Of a DNA stretch of 64,000 bases, positions 20,136-27,834 are shown piece after piece. The notes under the pieces are model-generated. The model was not told the DNA's origin. It did no database searches and saw nothing but the letters and a program-made list of their open reading frames with translations. This stretch comes from JBAXEO01 sp963789515 (lineage in GTDB: Bacteria; Actinomycetota; Coriobacteriia; Anaerosomatales; JAAXUF01), in contig CAWBKW010000002.1 in the NCBI GenBank assembly GCA_963789515.1, positions 744,001 through 808,000 of the forward strand, written 5' to 3'. Both the position numbers and the translations under genes were made by a program. Every line of letters starts with the position of its first letter. The stretch's first letter is position 1.

Positions 20136-21392
20136 GTGTTCGAGCGCGCCTGTCTTGTTCGCTATCACGAGATCGGCCTCAAGGGCCGAAACCGTGCCCA
20201 GTTCGAGCGCCGGTTCCGAGAGAATCTCGGGGCGGCGCTCGTCGGCTTCCCCGTGTCTCGGGTCGAGCGGATCGCCTCGCGAGTCGCCGTTCGCGTCACC
20301 GACCCCGACGCGGCGTCGGCGGTAGCCGAGCGCATCGCACAGATTCCCGGAGTGCAGTCCGTCTCGCCCGCGTTCCGAGTTCCGCGCTCGCAAGACGATA
20401 TCGAGAGTGCGGCCCTGCTCGCGATACGGGAGGCCGGTGCGTTCTCGACCTTCAGGGTGGAGTCGCACCGGTCCAACACCGACTATCCGGTACCCAGCAT
20501 GGAAACGAATCGCATCGTCGGTGCGTTCCTTCAGCGAGAGACTGGGGCAGGCGTGAACCTCTCGGCACCCGATGTGACCGTGCGCATCGACGTGGTGCAG
20601 GGGAGTGCGTACGTCTCCTCCCGTGAGATCACGGGTGTCGGGGGACTGCCGGTGGGGATGTCCGGCCGGCTCGTGGCGCTTCTCTCGGCGGGTATCGACT
20701 CACCGGTGGCGTGTTGGCGCATGATCCGGCGAGGCGCACTCGTCGCGGCGGTCCACTTCTCGGGCCGCCCGCAGACCAACGACGCGAGCGAACGACTGGT
20801 GTTGGCACTGGGCGACCGTCTCGCGCTCACGGGCGGGCTCGCCCGCATCTACATCGTGCCGTTCGGTGACCTTCAGCGCGAGATATCCCTCATGTGTCCG
20901 CCCGATCTCCGCATTCTGCTCTATCGGCGCTTGATGCTGGTGATCGCGGAGCGAATCGCGCGTACCGAGAGGGCGAAGGCACTGGTGACGGGGGAGTCAC
21001 TCGGCCAGGTCGCCTCGCAGACCCTGGAGAACATCGCCGCTGTCGATGGAGTGGCATCCCTGCCGGTCCTGCGCCCGCTCATCGGAAGCGACAAGCTCGA
21101 GATCATCACCGACGCCCGCCGAATCGGTACCTACGAGCTGTCCACAACCGCCCACACCGACTGTTGCACGCTCTTCATGCCGCGGACGCCCGAGACCCAT
21201 GCCCGGATCGCGGAGGTGACTGCGGCCTGGGAAGCTCTCCCGCACGAGCGGATGGTCGACGACGCCCTTGGCACGATGACGTGGACGGACTTCGGTGGGC
21301 GAGGCTATCGGCCGCCGAGAGCGTGGCCCACGGCGCCCTCCGCAGGCGGCGGGCAGGCAGCCTCGAGAGCGGGCGAGGGGATAGCGCCGTGA
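20136..21392 (+). CDS. thiI: tRNA 4-thiouridine synthetase
   Basis: A 418-residue ThiI. The N-terminal ferredoxin-like and THUMP RNA-binding parts (about residues 1-165) precede the PP-loop ATPase with LSAGIDSPVACWRMIRRGA near 185-203 and a C-terminal region ending PRTPETHARI. It adenylates U8 of tRNA for sulfur transfer and may also serve thiamine synthesis. No rhodanese domain is present, as in many non-enterobacterial ThiI proteins. The PP-loop reads SAGIDS where SGGxDS is usual. GTG start at 20136. It overlaps the next gene by GTGA, linking two tRNA-modification enzymes. Confidence 0.92.
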   Translation: MFERACLVRYHEIGLKGRNRAQFERRFRENLGAALVGFPVSRVERIASRVAVRVTDPDAASAVAERIAQIPGVQSVSPAFRVPRSQDDIESAALLAIREAGAFSTFRVESHRSNTDYPVPSMETNRIVGAFLQRETGAGVNLSAPDVTVRIDVVQGSAYVSSREITGVGGLPVGMSGRLVALLSAGIDSPVACWRMIRRGALVAAVHFSGRPQTNDASERLVLALGDRLALTGGLARIYIVPFGDLQREISLMCPPDLRILLYRRLMLVIAERIARTERAKALVTGESLGQVASQTLENIAAVDGVASLPVLRPLIGSDKLEIITDARRIGTYELSTTAHTDCCTLFMPRTPETHARIAEVTAAWEALPHERMVDDALGTMTWTDFGGRGYRPPRAWPTAPSAGGGQAASRAGEGIAP

Positions 21393-22510
21393 CACGGCTC
21401 CGGATCCTCGCACTCGAACCCTACTACGGCGGAAGTCACCGCGCGGTCCTCGACGGACTCGTGGCCGGCGTCGACGCTGACTGGACGCTGCTGACACTTC
21501 CGGCTCGCAAGTGGAAGTGGCGCATGAGGGGCGCGGCGATGACGATGGCGACCGAGTCGGCACGTCTCGCGATGGCGGCCGGCTCAGCGCAGGAACCCTC
21601 CGGCAGGCCGTTCGACCTCATCTTCGCATCGACGTTCCTGAACCTCGCGGAGTACCGCGGTATCGTCGGCGGCAGCCTTGCCGCAGTCCCCGCTGTCGTC
21701 TACTTCCACGAGAACCAGCTCGTGTACCCCAACCGCCACACAGCCGAGTGGGACTTCCAGTTCCCCCTCACCAACATCACCTCGGCGCTGTCGGCGGAGG
21801 CCTGCGTGTTCAATACCGCGTGGAACCTGGAGGCCTTTCTCGACGCGATACCCGGCTTCCTGCGGGAGTTCCCCGATCATCACCCCGTCGGTGTGGCCGA
21901 GACGATTCGCGAGAAGTCCTGCGTCATCGCTCCGCCCTTCGACCCTGCGGTGTTCGATGCGTGTCCGGTGACTCGTGGCTCCAGCACCAGGATCGCGTGG
22001 CCCCACCGGTGGGAGCACGACAAGAACCCCGACGAGTTCTTCTCGGCGGTGGCGCGCCTTGCCGAGGAGGGACTCGATTTCGAGGTCGTGGTCGCCGGGC
22101 AGTCCTTTCGCGACATCCCCGAGGCGATCCTGGAAGCGGAACAGACGCTGGGGAGCAGGCTCGTACACATCGGACAGCCTCGGACGCGCGGCGACTACGC
22201 CGGGCTCCTGTCGAGCTCTGACGTCGCGGTCTCGACAGCGGTGAACGAGTTCTTCGGGATCGCCATGGTCGAAGCCTCGTACGCTGGCTGCATGCCGCTC
22301 GTGCCCGACCGGCTGGCATACCGCGAGCTCTATCCGGCTCGGTTCCGCTATTCCGGTGTGGACGAACTCACGTCGCGGCTCCGGGAGTGCGTGGTGCGCC
22401 GACCCGTGCCGCTCCAGGCCCGGGCGCTCGCCGAGCGGTTCACGTTCGAACGACTGGTGTCGGAGTACGCGCGCCGATTCGCCGAAGTCGCCGAGCGCGG
22501 GCCCCGCTGA
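21389..22510 (+). CDS. tRNA-queuosine mannosyltransferase homologue (DUF3524/GTDC1 family)
   Basis: A 373-residue GT-B glycosyltransferase. The N-terminal half carries the DUF3524 signatures LEPYYGGSH, LTLPARKWKWRMRGA, VYFHENQLVYPNR and DFQFPLTNITSAL; the donor-binding half has WPHRWEHDKNPDEFF and NEFFGIAMVEASYAG. These match the human GTDC1 enzyme, now known as QTMAN, which puts mannose on queuosine of tRNA-Asp. The gene overlaps thiI by four bases, which supports a tRNA role. Whether the bacterial protein makes mannosyl-queuosine is an inference; no queuosine synthesis gene is in the window. GTG start; ends facing the DJ-1/PfpI gene. Confidence 0.85.
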   Translation: MTRLRILALEPYYGGSHRAVLDGLVAGVDADWTLLTLPARKWKWRMRGAAMTMATESARLAMAAGSAQEPSGRPFDLIFASTFLNLAEYRGIVGGSLAAVPAVVYFHENQLVYPNRHTAEWDFQFPLTNITSALSAEACVFNTAWNLEAFLDAIPGFLREFPDHHPVGVAETIREKSCVIAPPFDPAVFDACPVTRGSSTRIAWPHRWEHDKNPDEFFSAVARLAEEGLDFEVVVAGQSFRDIPEAILEAEQTLGSRLVHIGQPRTRGDYAGLLSSSDVAVSTAVNEFFGIAMVEASYAGCMPLVPDRLAYRELYPARFRYSGVDELTSRLRECVVRRPVPLQARALAERFTFERLVSEYARRFAEVAERGPR

Positions 22511-22531
22511 ACCGGGAAGTGCAGCCGGCGC

Positions 22532-23042
22532 TCAGACGCCCAGAGCCGAAGCGACTGCTTCTCCGAACTGCTCGGCGGCCTCGGGGCCGTTGCCGGTCAC
22601 GATGTTTCCCGTCCGCCGTCACAGGCTCACCCGTCCACAGCGCGCCGTGCGCAACCAGATCGGACTCCTGCGACGGAAACGCGGTCGCGCGAACGCCCTT
22701 CAGCAGCCCTGCTCGGGCCAGTGTTGACGGAGCGATGCAGATGGCGGCGAGTACGCGGCCGCTGAGCGCCTGCGTCGTCGCCAGCCGGTGCGCGTCAGGG
22801 TCATCGAAGAACACCTGGGCCCCCGCACCTCCGACGAACACCACGGCATCCCATTCAAGATCGAGCGCATCGACGACCGAGAGCGTGGCCGTGGCGTGCA
22901 TCCCAAGCTTTCCGATACACTCTCCAGGCGCCACGCTCGCTGTTGTCACGGACACACCGTGCGCTTCGAGCACTCGTTTCGGTTCGGCGTACTCCTCGTC
23001 CCTGAAGACGGTCGGGGCGATGACCATGAGCGTTGTCGTCAT
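22532..23042 (-). CDS. DJ-1/PfpI family protein (one frame break)
   Basis: About 169 residues after removal of one extra base near 22608. The protein starts MTTTLMVIAPTVFRDEEY, contains VFVGGAGAQVFFDD and the nucleophile elbow AAICIAPSTLARAGLL with the conserved cysteine, and after the correction ends NIVTGNGPEAAEQFGEAVA, the usual DJ-1 C-terminus. AAGGAG precedes the ATG on the minus strand. Members are chaperones, glyoxalases, deglycases or proteases of uncertain substrate; the exact role cannot be told from sequence. It is convergent with the mannosyltransferase gene and divergent from the membrane ferredoxin gene. Confidence 0.88.
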
Positions 23043-23155
23043 GTCAGTGCTCCTTTGCGCGTTGCGGATCGAGTCACCGATCATGATAGGCCCTGAGACG
23101 CACCGGCAGGCGTCCACCGAGCCGCTACCGCATTCTCGATAGAAAGGCTCTGCCG

Positions 23156-24160
23156 ATGCAATCGTGGGTCCGCATTCGCGACTTCCTGACCAGCAGGTGG
23201 TTCATCAAGACCGCATTCCTCGTGTACTTTCTCTTCGCCTGCGTGCAACTTATGCGCTTCGCCGCGTGGACGAGGGGCACGGGTCCCTACGTCGGTCGCC
23301 CCGAGGCTCCCGCCGGTCTGCTCCCGGTCGGTCACTTCACGAGTTTCTTCGGGATGGTGCGAGGCGGGGGATGGGACGTCCTGCTCCCGGCGGGCCTCGT
23401 CATAATCATCGGGGCGTTGGCGGTCTCCCTGTTCTTCAAGCGCGGCTTCTGCGGTTGGATCTGTCCGCTCGGCACCGTGTGGGAGGCCTTCGCGTCCGCA
23501 GGACGCAGACTGATGGGGAAGAACATCCGCGTTCCCCGTTGGCTCGACCTCGCCGGGCGCACGTTTCGCTACATCCTCAGCGCGCTGATCGTATTCATGC
23601 TGTTGGTCGTCGTGCCCGTCAGCGAGGCGGTCAACTTCAGGCTGCTTCCCTACATGTGGGTCGCCGATATCAAGACGATATCGATGATGATCCAGCCCGT
23701 GTACCTGCTCGTGATCCTGTTCGCCGGCCTTCTCTCGCTGCTGTTCGGTCCGGTCTGGTGCCGGTACCTGTGTCCCGTCGGTGGCATCTACAGTGCCGTG
23801 GGGGAGCTGTCACCCTGCAAGGTCGTCCGTAACGACGATGCCTGCATCCACTGCAGCCGCTGCGACAAGGTGTGTCACGCGTTCGTACGAGTAGAGGCGT
23901 CGAGAACTGTGAACGATACCGAGTGCGACGGCTGTATGGACTGCGTGAAGATCTGCCCCGCCGAGAACTGCCTTGAAGCCAGGGCCGTCGGCCGGGTCGT
24001 CATCGCTCCTTGGGTCTGGCCGGTTCTGGCGGTCGGGCTGTGGCTGGCGATATTCGGCGTCGCCTACATCACCGGCAACTGGAAGTCGCCGATCCCGCCC
24101 GAGCAGTTCAAGGCGGCGGTCCAGTCCGGGATTCTCGAACAATCGAGCATGCCCCAGTAG
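23156..24160 (+). CDS. NapH/RdxA-like membrane ferredoxin
   Basis: A 334-residue polytopic membrane protein with about five transmembrane helices (first near residues 18-40, last near 280-305). It has the two NapH-type motifs FCGWICPLG and WCRYLCPVGG and, near residues 220-270, two 4Fe-4S clusters (CIHCSRCDKVCH and CDGCMDCVKICP). Relatives pass electrons between the quinone pool or ferredoxin and a periplasmic or membrane reductase. No such reductase is nearby, so the partner is unknown. AGAAAGG lies before the ATG. The alpha-oxoamine synthase gene 108 nt downstream is behind its own control region. Confidence 0.88.
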   Translation: MQSWVRIRDFLTSRWFIKTAFLVYFLFACVQLMRFAAWTRGTGPYVGRPEAPAGLLPVGHFTSFFGMVRGGGWDVLLPAGLVIIIGALAVSLFFKRGFCGWICPLGTVWEAFASAGRRLMGKNIRVPRWLDLAGRTFRYILSALIVFMLLVVVPVSEAVNFRLLPYMWVADIKTISMMIQPVYLLVILFAGLLSLLFGPVWCRYLCPVGGIYSAVGELSPCKVVRNDDACIHCSRCDKVCHAFVRVEASRTVNDTECDGCMDCVKICPAENCLEARAVGRVVIAPWVWPVLAVGLWLAIFGVAYITGNWKSPIPPEQFKAAVQSGILEQSSMPQ

Positions 24161-24201
24161 AGCGCTGCAGGCATGTCTTCTCGGAATGGGTGCGTGGTAC
24201 C

Positions 24202-24223
24202 ATGTACACAAAGTTGTGTACAT
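24202..24223. promoter_or_regulatory. perfect palindromic operator
   Basis: Two perfect 10-base arms, ATGTACACAA and TTGTGTACAT, separated by AG. It lies 46 nt before the alpha-oxoamine synthase start and overlaps a possible -10 (TACCAT, 24198-24203). Symmetry and length fit a dimeric repressor of the GntR or TetR type. No regulator gene is adjacent. Confidence 0.75.
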
Positions 24224-24268
24224 CGTGCCGTCGGCGTTCGTGCGGCTCTTCCGGGAGGGGTAGTCGGC

Positions 24269-25483
24269 ATGCTTGAGACCACGCTGGTGAAGGACGGGAT
24301 CGACGCCAGGCTCGCCGAGTTCCGCGTGCGCCTCTCGACGATGAAGGGCGCGGATCGCTACTTCTACCTGCAGCCCACCGTCGGTCCGGTCAACCATCGG
24401 GTGACCATGGCAGATGGTCGCGAGATGGTCATGCTCGCGTCCTACAGCTACCTCGGCCTGATCGGCCATCCTCGCATCGACGCTGCCGCCCAGCGCGCGA
24501 TCGACGAGTACGGCACGGGCGCGGGAGGAGTGCGGCTTCTCACGGGGACGAGCGACCTGCACGTCGCTCTCGAGTCCCGCATCGCAGCGTTCACCCACAG
24601 GGACGACGCGTGCGTCTATTCGAGCGGCTACGTCACCAACGTCGCGATAGTCACGGGACTCACGGGTCCCGGGGACTTGATACTCATGGACAAGCTCGAC
24701 CACGCGTCGATCGTCGACGGTGCGCTGCTGTCCGGGGCGAAGTGGCGCACCTATCGGCACAATGACATGGATCACCTTGAGAAGCTGCTCGCTGCTGCGC
24801 AGGGTGAGTACAACACCGTTCTCGTGGTAGCGGACTCCGTCTTCTCGATGGACGGCGACATCATGGATCTTCCTTCCACGAAGGCGTTGTGCGAGCGGTA
24901 CGGAGCGCGCCTGATGGTTGACGAGGCGCACTCCATCGGATCGCTGGGGGCGACCGGCCACGGCATCGAAGAGCATTTCGGCATGGTGGGGTCCATCGAC
25001 CTGAAGATGGGGACGCTCTCCAAGTCGATTCCCAGCATCGGCGGTTATCTGGCGGCCGACGGTGACGTCGTCGACTACCTGCGGCACTACTCGCGTCCGT
25101 TCATCTTCTCGGCTGCACTGCCGCCGGCTTCGACGGCCGCTGCGCTCGAGGCCTTCAACGTGATCGACGACGAGCCCTGGCGCGTGGCCGAGCTGCACAG
25201 GATCCAGGACCTCTACACCGGTGGCCTGAAGTCGCAGGGCTGGAACACCATGGATTCGACGACATGCGTCGTGCCCGTCCTGGTGGAGGATGAGGGCCTG
25301 ACCATGGACCTCACGCGCATGCTCTTCGACCGAGGCGTGTTCGTGTGTCCGATCGTGCACCCCGCGGTGCCCCGCGGCAGCGACCGGCTTCGGACCTGCC
25401 TGATGGCCACCCACACCGAAGAGGACATCGAGTTGGTTCTTGCGGCGTTCTCTGAGGCCGGCAAGGAGCTCGGGCTCATCTAG
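24269..25483 (+). CDS. alpha-oxoamine synthase family PLP enzyme (KBL/BioF/SPT-like)
   Basis: A 404-residue fold-type I aminotransferase-like enzyme of the family that condenses an amino acid with an acyl-CoA (2-amino-3-ketobutyrate CoA ligase, BioF, serine palmitoyltransferase). Seen are the glycine-rich GTGAGGVRLLTGT segment, the PLP-binding DEAHSIGSLGATGHG and the Schiff-base lysine in GTLSKSIPSIGGYL. ATG at 24269 has GGGAGGGG 8 nt upstream. The true substrates cannot be read from sequence; no biotin, threonine-degradation or lipid genes are next to it. Control by the palindrome at 24202-24223 is likely. Confidence 0.88.
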   Translation: MLETTLVKDGIDARLAEFRVRLSTMKGADRYFYLQPTVGPVNHRVTMADGREMVMLASYSYLGLIGHPRIDAAAQRAIDEYGTGAGGVRLLTGTSDLHVALESRIAAFTHRDDACVYSSGYVTNVAIVTGLTGPGDLILMDKLDHASIVDGALLSGAKWRTYRHNDMDHLEKLLAAAQGEYNTVLVVADSVFSMDGDIMDLPSTKALCERYGARLMVDEAHSIGSLGATGHGIEEHFGMVGSIDLKMGTLSKSIPSIGGYLAADGDVVDYLRHYSRPFIFSAALPPASTAAALEAFNVIDDEPWRVAELHRIQDLYTGGLKSQGWNTMDSTTCVVPVLVEDEGLTMDLTRMLFDRGVFVCPIVHPAVPRGSDRLRTCLMATHTEEDIELVLAAFSEAGKELGLI

Positions 25484-25513
25484 GCGTAGCCCCGCAACGT
25501 CTCGGGCGGGTTC

Positions 25514-25523
25514 GCTATACTCG
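25514..25523 (+). promoter_or_regulatory. possible promoter before the GGDEF/HD-GYP pair
   Basis: GCTATACT (TATACT at 25516-25521) in the 184-base gap after the alpha-oxoamine synthase gene. No convincing -35 is seen; it resembles the GCTAnnAT cores found before several other genes here. Confidence 0.35.
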
Positions 25524-25667
25524 CTTGCGTACGCCTGACGGGGTACGCACTTCTGAGCCGATGCCGGGGGGTTGCATGGTCGTTGTAGCTCTGCCGACTG
25601 AGCTGCTCGGAACATCGCATGATGCCGAGCGCACGGCGGTCTGTGGCGCCCACCTCGGAGACCGGCT

Positions 25668-27834
25668 GTGAGCGTTCGCGAAGGAGCGGGCCGAGACGCC
25701 TTCGCCGGCCGCGTCGTCGCGCTGTGCTGGTTGTGTCTGGGACTGCTGTGCGCCGGGTACATCGTGGCTCGTTCGTCGTCAGCGCCCGGTATGCTCGCTG
25801 CCGCGCAGTGCATCTTCCTGGTGCCGGTCGTCGGATCGGCGCTGCTGACACTCGAGGCGTACCGTATCGGACCTGTCGGAGATGAGCGCCGAGTCTGGGG
25901 CCTGCTGTCGGTGGCCGCTTGGCTTCTTGTGGGCAGCGAGAGCTACTACGCGTGGTATCAGCTGACGGTCAATCCCTCCGGGCCGGCCGCCCCGTCATTC
26001 AACGACGTCCTCAACGTCGCCGCCGCTGGCACGTTCCTCGTTGTTCTCAGCATCTCTTCGGGTCTGGCCAGATACCCGGTGATGGCTCGGATGAGGTTCT
26101 ACTCCGATGCTCTTGCAGTCGTTTCCCTCAGCCTGATGGTGCTGTTCCGCTTCTGGTCCGGTGACCTCGCAGGTCGGTTCGGCTGGCGCGAAGCGGTGCT
26201 CTGGGCCACGTACACGTTCTTCGGCGTGGCAGTGCTCGGCGCACTCGTCTGGCTCGGCTCGGGTTTGCGTGCGTCCGCGCACGATCAACGACGGAACCTC
26301 ATGGTCGGCGCCTCTGTCGGCGTGTTCGCGATCGGAATCATTCTTGCGCCGTTCGCGCAGGGAGCTGCAGGGAATTCCGGTAGCGCCCTCGGCCCGAGCG
26401 CGGTCCTCATGAACGCGCTGTTTCTGATCGGCTACTGCTTGATGGCTATCGCTGCCGTGATGCGCATCCTGGACCGACGGCAGCCCTGGCAGTCGGTCAT
26501 GTCCCGACCCCGGGCGGCGGAGTCCGAGAGGACAACCGGCATCATGTCGCTGGCCGTGCTGATGGCGGTGTGCGCGGCCGGTGTGTGGGCGTTTCAGGCC
26601 CCCACCACCCAAGAGAGCACTGTGTACGCAGTGTTGGGAGTGGCTGCCACGCTGGCGATGGTGGCGCGGACCGCGGCCCTCACCTACGAGACCGGGGCGC
26701 TTCAAGTCAGTGCTCGCACGGACCCGCTCACCGGGGTCGGCAGCCGGACCGCCTTCGATGAGGAGCTGGAATCGAGAGTCCTGCTGAGGCGCCGAGTGCG
26801 CGAGCCCTTCGTGCTCGCCCTTGTGAACCTGGACGATTTCACTCGGGTCAACGAGGCGCTCGGACGGGGCGCGGGCGATGCCGCGCTCGTGCGGGTGGGC
26901 GCGGTCATGAAGAGGGCGGGCGGACGGGCAGGTCGAGGTCTTCAGGCTTTCCGGCGACGAATTCGCGCTCATCGTCGGCGGCATGGGGGTTCGCGATCGC
27001 CTGCCCCTCGGCACCACCTTGCTCGACGCGATCTCCGGCGTGGACCTGGATCGAGGTCTGCGCATGTCGGCCTCTGTGGGGGTCACCTCATGCGAGGACG
27101 AGGACTGCACCAGTGACTCTCTCTTGCGTGAAGCTGACGCCGCTCAGGTGTGGGCCAAGTTCCACGGGAAGGGTCGGGTCGTCGTTCACGACGAACGGAT
27201 CGTACATGCCCTGGGGATCGAGGAACGCATTCGCCTTACCGACGTGCGACTGCACTACGACGTCGCACGCGCCTTGGCGGCCACCGCTGACGCCCGAGAC
27301 TCCCGGAGTTTCTATCACTCGAGGAATGTCTCTGCTCTGGCCGTGCTGCTGGGGGAAGCAGCGGGGCTGAGCGATAGTCAGCTGGGAGCCCTGGAGATAG
27401 CCGCCATGTTGCACGACATCGGGCAGATCGCCCTGCCGGACGAGATCGTGGTCGGTCCGCTCACGCCCGCGAGGCGAATCGCTGCCCGTGAGCACGCCGT
27501 TCTGGGGGCGCAGCTCGTGCAGTCCATGAACGCGCCGTCGGTTTCGGCCGCCGTGCGTGGCCACCACGAGCGTTGGGACGGCGGCGGTTACCCCGACGGA
27601 CTGGCGGGTGAGGAGATTCCCGTCGAGGCCCGGATCATCGCGCTTGCGGACGCCTACGACGGCATGACTTCGGGCCGGCGCAGCGGGACGGCAATGTCGC
27701 GCGCGGCCGCCCTTCAGGAGATCGACCACGCGCTCGGGACGCGGTTCGATCCCGGCCTTTCCGAGGAGTTCATTCGGTTGGTCGGCACCACCTCCGCGCT
27801 CGGTTGGTCCGAGGAGTGGGCGGTGCTTGAATGA
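25668..27834 (+). CDS. membrane GGDEF / HD-GYP protein, paralogue 1 (one frame break)
   Basis: About 721 residues after removing one extra G near 26918. An N-terminal membrane region of about nine hydrophobic segments (to about residue 335) is followed by a GGDEF domain (TDPLTGVGSRTAFDEEL, then RLSGDEFALIV) and an HD-GYP domain (AAMLHDIGQIALPDEI, HHERWDGGGYPDGL). The SGDEF signature is still compatible with diguanylate cyclase activity; no RxxD inhibitory site is seen. In the HD-GYP motif the usual HDIGK lysine is glutamine. It probably makes and/or breaks c-di-GMP in response to a membrane signal. Its stop overlaps the next paralogue by ATGA. Confidence 0.88.

Noticed and set aside
25484..25667. 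c-di-GMP riboswitch before the GGDEF/HD-GYP pair
   Set aside because: The conserved GEMM core (GGCAAAcc and GACGCAAAGCC-type segments with a tetraloop receptor) is not present.
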